Assembly (NCBI GenBank): GCA_018894105.1
Contig: CM032123.1
Location: 22,855,744 to 22,919,743, forward strand
Source: Jacaranda mimosifolia
Lineage: Eukaryota > Streptophyta > Magnoliopsida > Lamiales > Bignoniaceae
Length of the DNA: 64,000 bases
Reading direction: 5' to 3'
The position numbers and the translations under genes were made by a program. Positions 56,443-64,000 of the stretch are shown piece after piece (position 1 is the first letter of the stretch; each line of letters opens with the position of its first letter). The notes under the pieces were generated by a model. It was not told where the DNA came from and made no database searches. It saw only the letters and a program-made list of their open reading frames with translations.

Positions 56443-59400
56443 TCCAAGTCAAAATGGCATCCTATATATTCTTACTACGCCTAAACCATAGTAAAAAAAC
56501 CCATTTATTTACTACACTATATTTTTTGTAGTAAAAATGCTATTTTTTCGTAGTAAAAGAATTTGGCTCCAAAACTTTTCAGAAGCCAAAAATTTTTCCT
56601 ACCAAAAATTTTACAATTTATACTTTTTAGAAAATTTAACTATTTTTTTTCTTCATTATTTTCATTTTCTAGTCTTTTCTTCACATTTTTAAGAAAACTA
56701 AACAAATTAGTATTTCCTCTTTATTTCCATTCTTCGTTCCCTCTTTTACCGTAAACCATCTTCCTCTCTAGCTTCTTTTTTGTTTCAACAAAATCCCCTC
56801 ATTTTCTCAAGTTTTTCTTCTTCTGTGGCCTCTAATTTGCCACACAATCCACCCACTGACCTCTTTCCTCTTATAATCAGCCAAAAATTAGAGATTTTTG
56901 AAGGGTTAAAAAGTAGATATGGGTTAACTTCAAGAGACTACATCGGCTAAGAATATCCAAAGTGGGTCCCAATATTTTTGAAGTTATTTTGAAATTTTGA
57001 GGTTTTTTGATAAAGTGGATTTCTAGTTTGATATGGGTCATTGTTTTACAGTTTTTTAGGGCATCTTAATGGATGTTTATTGGTGTTCTGGGTCTTTCAG
57101 AACTTGACATTGCATCTCAAGTATGCTCCCATGGTTGCTCATTTCATTTTTAAAAACATGGTTTCATAAATTTTCTAAATCTTCTGTGGATATTAAATTT
57201 CTGTATTGAGTTATGGAGTGGGGCTTGAAGATAGTGATGTTAGGTGATGTATTTGTATTAGCAACAACACTAAAGAAACTCAAATGCAATTTTCTTGTGT
57301 GGTTGAACTTATATTTTCTGACTATATATAAGATTTTGCTCAGTTGAGACTGATAGCTACAGGTAATAAATAGTTTAAGAGTTGTGTGCAGAATGAAGAG
57401 AACATATTATATAGGTTAGGAGCAAAATGATTCAATAAAAGAAAAACAAGTTAATAATGATTGGAAATGTTGTACTTAATCAATTGATAGCATGGTTAAA
57501 TGTCAGCATGAATTAGAGGGCATCCTTGTTTGGTTGAGAACGTTTTTTATCTGTTTAATTAGGCAATGCTAAGGTTTACAGTTTTTCAATTCCAATTATG
57601 TTTAAATGAAACTCTATATGAATAAAGTAGAAACTCATACCAAAAAAAAAAAAAGAAGATAAACAGCATAAAAATGTGAAGACAACTCATAATTCTGCTC
57701 CGCATCTGGGTTAATTCAGAGTAATTCACTGAAACTAAACTCCAGAGCTCTCAACATTTGTTAAGAAGAGCTCTGCCAATTATACAAGTGGCCTCAATGT
57801 AAGTCTATGAATTTGGAGATGCAACTGTTTTAGTTAGCTTTTTTCTGTTTTATTTTTTCAGTTTTAGTTAGGTTTTTTTTTTATTTATTTCCTATCTATG
57901 CATCTATTTCATTTTTTCAGCTTTAGTTAGCTTTTTTCTTTATCTTAACCTATCAATGCTAATAGGTTTTTGCTGTTAAGAATGTCTTACAAAAGCTTGT
58001 AAGTCTCTCCCAAGGTTCTAATATCCAGTAGATTTTTATTTTTACTTTTGTAATTTTCTATTAATTAAAACCCAAAGAAGCCTAAATCGTTGATGATGTG
58101 TTGTGCTTTAGGTTGGGGTTGCTGTTTCACATCCTTTATCCAGGTATGTACTATTTTTTTATTTATTACTTCCTCTCTTTTCTTTGTTTTTCTAGAAATA
58201 AAAATATGATCTTGCCTTGTTATTGTAGTTATAGGTTAATTCTGAGGATATTTTGTTTTCTTAAGAAAATAATGTGGAACTTGATGGAAATTCATGGTGT
58301 CATCTATAAAAAGTTGGCTATTTAAATGTGAGATTATGAGACCCATGTGGTGTTCCCTTTCACCCCTTATTTTCATCCAATTATTTCTATGTGGGTCCTC
58401 AAGAATCTTTTTAAAATAGTACTACATTTTTAGCTATAAAACCTACCCTCTTATATATTTATTTTGGGATAAGAATTTCCATATGGATGCATGTACTATG
58501 CTTCTTAAGAATTGAATCTTTCTATTTGTTTTAAATAATAATTTTATGAGTATAGTTATTTTGAAAATAGATATTGCAAACTATATAAATTGTTTTCATT
58601 ACTAATAGTACTACATAATTGAATGTTCTCATATTTGTTTTGAAGCCTTAGGTAAAATCTTGAAAAAGTTAAGGGAAAAACATTGGGATGATAAGTTTTG
58701 AAATTAATTTAAAAATGTCCAATGGTTACAGTAGCTTTGGAACAGATTAGGGCATTAAAATGAAGTTATTACACAATAACTTCCATGTATGTTTGAGTAA
58801 CATTGCATTCACGTATTTCCCATTGTGTGGATGTTATTTGAGAACAAATTTGATACAAGGATAGTTGGCTTGTTACTGCTTATGGCATCTACTTCCATAA
58901 GCAATTATAATATATTACAAGTTGATAGAGGGATTTGGCAGTAGCATATTTTGCTACACATTACAAAATTTTCATCAAAAAATTTAGATCCACTTTAGAA
59001 CTACATAGATACATGTTGATGGATTTGGCAGTAGCATATTTTGCATCACATTAATTTCTCCACATATGAAAATTTTCTCATTATTTAATTTATCCTTTTT
59101 TAGTATTTGAGGTCAGTTGGTGTTCTACAAATTTACTTGAAATTTTACTTGCATAAAATTCTAGTGAAGTTCCAACAAAATGAGAAAGAGGGGAGAGAAA
59201 TAATCTCATAACCAAGGGCACTACAGTGACATATATGTGTGCGTATGTGTTTTGACTTTTGATTGATTAGCCAAATTAAAACAATGGGAATTGAAAACAC
59301 AATTGTCTACTGACTTTATGTGGCTCAAAATGAGGGCATTATCATAATTTTTAATCAAAATATATCAAATACCATGATCATGCAAATTACTTTATCCATC

Positions 59401-60647
59401 ACGCAACCCTATGGTTTTATTCCTCTATTTGTTTTAAGAATGTCATTTCTAATATGTTTTTTTGTCTCTAATTTTAGAAAATAGCTCCCTACACTACTTA
59501 TTACCAAAAAAATCATTTTGCCCATCATAAGAAACTTTATTTTGTATATTAGGTTGTTGTCATCTTGTTCGAGAGTGTAAAAGACTGAGAGCTTGAATAC
59601 ATCAGTGGAGCTCTCTCCTATTTGAGTTTTGTAGCTTGATCACATCTAAGTGAGTATTATTTTCATTTAGTACAAATCAAACAATAATGTACTTTCATAA
59701 ATAGTTCTTCCATGTAGTTGGAATGAATGATAGAAAGATAACCACTCATTTTCCTTTGATAGATTGCTACAGCGAGGTACTGGTTTACATAGGAGACAAG
59801 CCATAAGATATTCTCTTTGATCACACAGGTAAATAATAATCATTATTTTCAGTATCTTGTTCTGTGTATATATATATATATATATCATTCATGTAGTAGC
59901 ATATAATCATATAGTAAATCAGGGAAGTAATGCTCATTTTCATTCTAATTATTATTATTATCATCACTATTATAACTGATATAAAGTGGTGGTAATCTTT
60001 TCCAAAATGAGTAGTTAAAAAAATTGCATCAAATAATTAGAAAAAATATTAAAATAAATGTAGTTATACTTACTTTTCACTTATTCACTAAAATATTTCT
60101 TGGAACACATTAGAAACCACTTGAAATCCTTTTCCTTCTCTATACAAAGATATATTTACAAAATATTAGAATAAATTACTTACAATAATAATATTAATTT
60201 GTTGTTCTATTAGTATTGTCACACTTACAAATACATTATATTTTTATCACATATCTATCTATTTAACTTAATTAATTTATTATACTAATATACTTAGTGA
60301 TGCCAGAAATACTTTTCTGAAAGATAAAAGGTCTTTTCATCTTAATTAAGTATAATATCAAAGAGTAAAATCAAAATCAAATAATTTGACTCAATTTGCT
60401 ACCATCCTATGAAAATCAACTAACTTAAAAAGTTACATCCTTTTTAGGATACATTAGATAAGTAATATAATAAGAATCTTTAAATTACAAGTATTATATA
60501 CTTCAAAGTCACCAATATAATTCTTTTCGAACCTCTAACATGTTTAGGTATACTTTTAAGTTTCAGCTTTCCAAATCATTCTTTATTAATTTTATTTGAA
60601 TGCATGTTTGATTGAAACAGTCTACAAAAAGAAAAAGAACTTTCAAA
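56443..60647 (+). other. CACTA subterminal repeats and long 5' non-coding region
   Basis: First 120 bp: repeated TTTACTAC/GTAGTAAA motifs (near 56473-56550) that continue the subterminal region left of the gypsy insertion. The rest is AT-rich with no credible gene, including T-rich low complexity at 56630-56800, an A13 run near 57642 and a short TA microsatellite at 59867-59884. It presumably contains the promoter and any untranslated leader exons. An acceptor-like GATTGAAACAG at 60610-60620 precedes the transposase start. Confidence 0.5.
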
Positions 60648-61427
60648 ATGGACAAAAGTTGGATAGATTTAACTAATCGTCTATCTAATGAGTATGTCCA
60701 TGGAGTTGCTAAATTCTTAGAATTTGCATTTTTGGGTAAGCAAGTTGGTTCCCAAATATGTTGTCCATGTAGAAAATGTCGAAACCGTTTTAGCAAGAAT
60801 CGTGAAGATGTGATGTTACATTGCCTTTGGGATGGTTTTGATCCTACATATAAGAATTGGACTTGTCATGGGGAAATTTATGTTCCATTTCATAGAAATG
60901 AGGACATTGGTTATAACCATTCAAGTTTAGGCGATGACATATCTAGTATGCTACGTGATGCAATGAGAATTCCAGACAAAGATTTAAATATGGATAGTGA
61001 CCAACAATCTGGCTTTAATAATGAAAACGGTGTTGATCCAAAAGCAAAAAGGTTCCTTAAATTATTGCGAGATGTTGAGACTGAGTTGTTTCTAGGATGC
61101 AAAAAGCAAACAAAATTATCTTTTATTTTTCGATTGTTGCATATAAAAGTGCTTTGTCATTGGTCTAATAACTCAGTGGATCTACTGCTTGAATTATTGA
61201 GAGACTCATTCCTTGATGATGTAAATTTACCAGCAAACTATTATGAAGCCAACAAAATAACAACTGAACTTGGCTTCACATGTAAGATCATTTATGTATG
61301 TTCTAATAATTGCATGTTGTTTATAGGTGAAGATGTGAAATTCGATAAATGTGACATTTGTGGTGAACCTAGATACAAGAATGAGGCCAAAAAAATAGCA
61401 ACAAATGAGATGGATGGAAAAAACTAA
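60648..61427 (+). pseudogene. CACTA transposase (tnpD-like), N-terminal exon with Transpos_assoc domain
   Basis: Start Met 60648 gives MDKSWIDLTNRLSNEYVHGV (an in-frame Met 12 codons upstream at 60612 is less like the family). Residues about 1-75 are the transposase-associated domain with its Cys/His pattern ICCPCRKCRNRF and MLHCLWDGFDPTYKNWTCHG. A linker follows, then the start of the TNP2 region with LLLELLRDSFLDDVNLPANY and CKIIYVCSNNCMLFIGEDVK, KCDICGEPRYK. The frame then ends at 61427. The TNP2 catalytic part that should follow CxxCGxPRYK is missing: the sequence jumps to the segment just before HNLDVMH. Confidence 0.88.
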
Positions 61428-62150
61428 CAAGCATTTAGCAAAGAAAAGAAAATCTTATGAAAGTATAAAAGTTATTTGGAAGAAGAGAAGTATCTTCTCT
61501 AAGTTGCCATATTGAGCTGGAAATCTTGTTCGGCACAATCTTGATGTCATGCATATTCAAAAGAACGTGTGTGACAACATACTATTTATATTGCTAGGTG
61601 TTAAAGGTAAAACAAAGGACAACCTCAATGCTAGGAAGGATCTCCAACTTTTGAGAATTACGAGTTCTTTACATGCAGTTTCAAGGCCTTCTGGAGGCTT
61701 TTATTTATCGCCCTCATCATTTTCAATGAGTAGTAATGAGAAAATTATGTTTTGTGGTGTGCTGAAGAGTTTAAGGCCTCCTGATGGATATGCGTCCAAT
61801 ATATCTTGCCATATACAATTAGAGAAACAAACTATATGGGGTTTAAAGAGCCATGATAATTATATTCTCATGCAAAAGATACTTCCAATTGCTGCACATA
61901 GAGCATTACCTAAGAATGTTGTTGATATCTTAATAGAATTAAGCAACTTCTTTAGGACAATATGCTCTAATATGAACATTAAACTTGATTTGGAGAAAAT
62001 TCAAGATCAAATTGCCCTCATTCTCTGTCACCTTGAGAGAATTTTTCATGCGGCCTTCTTGGACATAATGGAACACTTACCGATACATTTGGTAGAAGAG
62101 GTAATAATGGCTGGACCAGTTCAATTTTAATGGGTGTATCCTATTGAGAG
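61428..62150 (+). pseudogene. CACTA transposase, post-catalytic part with DUF4218 region
   Basis: In a shifted frame 61428-61500 reads KKRKSYESIKVIWKKRSIFS and KLPY with a stop where Trp is expected. Then come RHNLDVMHIQKNVCDNILF, KGKTKDNLNARKDLQ and the DUF4218 region (YILMQKILPIAAHRALPKNV, LERIFHAAFLDIMEHLPIHL, MAGPVQF). A stop at 62128 replaces the residue before WVYPIER. A donor GAGAG|GTAAG follows at 62150/62151. The exon joins to 62239. Confidence 0.85.
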
Positions 62151-62238
62151 GTAAGATTTAGTGTTTAATTCACCTTTAATTGTGTGTAGTAATATTTCGA
62201 TGATTCTTCTCCATCTTAATATATCTTAATTTATTTAG

Positions 62239-62514
62239 GTATCTATGTACCCTTAAGAAATATGTGCGCAATCGAGCACATCCTGAAGTATCAATTGCAC
62301 GAGGGTATCTAACGGAAAAATGCATGAATTTTTATGCTAGATACCTTAATGATGTGGAAACTAAGGAGAATCGGCTACCTCAAAAATATGATGGAGATAA
62401 TCACTTAGGCTAGGGTTTATATGTGGGGAAAAGGTTTATCATTGACAAAGATACATTAATTAAAATTCATTGCTATGTGCTGGCAAATACTAATATAGTA
62501 GCACCATATCGTGA
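62239..62514 (+). pseudogene. CACTA transposase exon, end of DUF4218
   Basis: Begins after acceptor TTATTTAG (62237-62238). It reads RYLCTLKKYVRNRAHPEVSI, ARGYLTEKCMNFYARYL, the conserved CACTA block after the DUF4218 core. One in-frame stop is near 62411 (HLG*GLY). It ends at donor GA|GTAAGT (62515). Confidence 0.82.
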
Positions 62515-62594
62515 GTAAGTAATCTCAAATAGTCAAACTATTATAAGTATTTCAATCCTTGAAACTTTAAAAATATCTTATGAAAAAAATGCAG

Positions 62595-62694
62595 AATGCA
62601 TCAAGCAACTATTAGAAGGGAAAAGCCACGAGCAACTCTTAGAGAAATCCAGCTTATCCATGGTCAAACTTTTCATGTGTGGTTTAAGTTATAT
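62595..62694 (+). pseudogene. CACTA transposase small exon
   Basis: Between acceptor AATGCAG (62593-62594) and donor ATAT|GTAAGT (62695). Open; reads EMHQATIRREKPRATLREIQ and HGQTFHVWFKLY, the conserved spacer between DUF4218 and DUF4216 in CACTA transposases. Confidence 0.8.
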
Positions 62695-62773
62695 GTAAGT
62701 ATATTAAATTATTAGTATTAGTACATTAAAGTTATTTTTTATGCCAATATATGACTGTTGGTAACAAATATAG

Positions 62774-63478
62774 GTACAAAGTTTGTGAGAAGCATTTGAA
62801 TTACCACTTTCCAAAGAATTAATTGCTCTAGCTGATGGTCCAATTCAACATGCAAAGTGATACAATGCATGCATTGTCAGAGGATATCGATACCGTGTGA
62901 AAAGTAAAGATGTGAATAAGAAGACTCAGTGTAGTAGGATTGTAGTCAATGTAGATACATTGAGCTTTGCTAGTGTGAAAGATTTGAATCATTGTTCTGA
63001 GAATGCCCCTTACTATGGAGTTTTAATTGATATAATTGAGGCTCAATATACCAAAGATACTCAATTTTTAATATTTAGATGTGATTGGATTGACAACGAG
63101 AAGGGACTTAAACAAGATGAGTTCAAGTTTACACTTGTGAACTTTAATCATCTTATGTATAACAAGAATTTGCCTACTAATGAGCCTTTTGTTTCAGCAA
63201 GTCAAGCTCAACATGTTTGGTATATTGCAGATCCTTTAGAACCAAATTGGAATGTGGTGGTGAATATGTCAAGAAGAGATAATTATGATGTTTATTCAAT
63301 ACTTGGGGCTAAACCACATGACAAGCTGCACTTAGATGATCGTATTCCTAATCAAAATGAGGATGTGTGTTAGGTGAGGGAAGGAGTAGAAGGAATCATT
63401 GTTGATGAGACAATTACAACTATAAATATTGTTGAAGCAAAAACTGATGCTGACATAGAAGAAGACTTTGATGATTAA
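62774..63478 (+). pseudogene. CACTA transposase last exon with DUF4216 domain
   Basis: After acceptor ATATAG (62772-62773). The first 110 bp (ELIALADGPIQHAK with stops at two places) lead into the DUF4216 domain: IVRGYRYRVKSKDVNKKTQC, YYGVLIDIIEAQYTKDTQFL, FRCDWIDNEKGLK, FVSASQAQHVWYIADPLEPN, WNVVVNMSRRDNYDV. A stop at 63371 is followed in frame by EDFDD and the natural stop at 63476-63478. Domain order and splicing match the standard plant CACTA transposase, but stops make this copy non-functional. Confidence 0.87.
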
Positions 63479-63720
63479 ATTTCTGTAATTGATACTTTTT
63501 CTTTCAAAAGAACTACTTCATGATACTTCATATGTCAACATTATAAAACATACTAGTATTTCAGTATGATATTATATCCAATATATTAGGATATTACTGT
63601 TTGTTATTCTCCATTTGCATGAGCATTATATCATGGTTAGCCATTAAATACTAGTATATAAAAGTTTCCATCATATTTGTTATTCTTATTATAGAAATTT
63701 TTATTTTTACATGTACATGC
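63479..63720 (+). other. Intergenic region between the two CACTA genes
   Basis: AT-rich, no reading frame. It holds the transposase 3' end and presumably the start region of the second gene. Confidence 0.4.
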
Positions 63721-64000
63721 ATGGGTAAAGGAAAGAAGACGCATGGTGGTACAATGGGAGAGATAATTCAAGCAAGGAAGAAAGAGAATAGCTCAAAGGA
63801 AAAGATTATGTCTGAAAATGTGTCTTCTTTACCCGTACACTCTCCAAGTAGACCACAAACTCATTCCCAACAACATGTTCCCAATAAGTAACAAGTGAAT
63901 CCTGTTTCTAGTAGGCTGCAAGCATGTTCTCAAGAACTAAATGAAGATCAAGTGATTTTGCAATCAGGAAAACAAGCATCCTTCAGTAAAGGTGCAACAT
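63721..64000 (+). pseudogene. Second CACTA gene (tnpA-like), start only
   Basis: Start Met 63721 gives MGKGKKTHGGTMGEIIQARK, then Ser/Gln/Pro-rich text typical of the variable N-terminus of the TNPA/Plant_transposase partner gene, in the usual position downstream of the transposase. A stop at 63889-63891 interrupts; the same frame continues (QVNPVSSRLQACSQEL) to the window edge. The DNA-binding domain would lie outside the window. The call rests on position and style, not on a domain. Confidence 0.55.

Larger units (their letters stand above)
44336..64000 (+). mobile_element. CACTA (En/Spm) DNA transposon, left end and interior; interrupted by gypsy
   Basis: Starts with CACTACAAGAAAAAAG, the terminal inverted repeat typical of plant CACTA elements. 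It is abutted by peroxidase exon 2 on the left and continues past the right edge, so the other end and the 3-bp duplication (left candidate AAC, 44333-44335) cannot be checked. The gypsy element 44436-56437 inserted 100 bp inside the left end. Removing it leaves subterminal repeats, a 4 kb non-coding 5' part, a transposase gene (60648-63478) and a second gene from 63721, the standard CACTA order. The transposase lacks its catalytic core. Confidence 0.9.

Noticed and set aside
56563..56754. Phe/Leu-rich 63-codon open frame as a membrane protein
   Set aside because: It is low-complexity T-rich sequence in the CACTA non-coding region, with no homologous pattern.
57642..57654. A13 run as a SINE/LINE or retrogene tail
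   Set aside because: No target duplication, pol III box or coding similarity upstream; short A runs are common in this AT-rich CACTA leader.
60563..60796. Minus-strand open frame at the transposase start
   Set aside because: Antisense of the Transpos_assoc domain, which has clear Cys/His motifs on the plus strand.

Overview
The window is a piece of a flowering-plant nuclear genome, probably a eudicot. It is AT-rich, almost gene-free and filled with nested transposable elements: Ty1/copia and Ty3/gypsy LTR retrotransposons and a CACTA (En/Spm) DNA transposon. The only host gene is a broken class III secretory peroxidase, a family restricted to plants. No tRNA or rRNA gene, CRISPR array or intact protein-coding gene was found. 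The species cannot be named from this sequence.

Layout. (1) 1-8432, plus strand: a scrambled pile of two copia lineages. Two long LTRs (623-2771 and 4248-6458) sit between gag/protease fragments of one lineage and a reverse transcriptase/RNase H fragment of another. (2) 8666-12808, minus strand: the 5' end (leader, primer site, LTR) of a truncated long-leader copia element. (3) 12809-20600: a decayed gag-like gene (Transposase_28 type) split by two solo LTRs, a 2.05 kb copia LTR (13129-15175, TSD TATTA) and a 3.4 kb gypsy-type LTR (15257-18683, TSD ATCAA). (4) 20631-38160: old unassigned repeat sequence and a decayed gypsy gag-protease (35840-38160). It is interrupted by a structurally complete but coding-dead copia element at 23664-33900 (minus strand, 10.2 kb, TSD TCATG, LTRs about 2.2 kb).

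(5) 38415-64000: a peroxidase pseudogene on the minus strand and its invaders. Exon 3 and following coding sequence lie at 38415-38799 and exon 2 at 44143-44335. The intron between them holds a gag-only, non-autonomous gypsy element (38916-44101, TSD GCGTG). A CACTA element starts at 44336, exactly at the first codons of exon 2, and runs off the right edge. The CACTA element is in turn interrupted by a 12.0 kb Ty3/gypsy chromovirus-like element (44436-56437, minus strand, TSD CAAAA). The CACTA transposase gene (60648-63478) keeps its N-terminal and C-terminal domains but lacks the TNP2 catalytic core. A second CACTA gene begins at 63721.

The elements are inactive as written: every pol reading frame has stops or frameshifts, and several catalytic residues are changed. 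Points most worth following: an extra coiled-coil/acidic-repeat ORF ahead of gag in the gypsy element; a four-fold repeated motif in the copia leader whose wording differs in step between two copies; the CACTA end forming a splice-acceptor-like sequence against the peroxidase exon; and two LTRs facing each other as a long inverted repeat.
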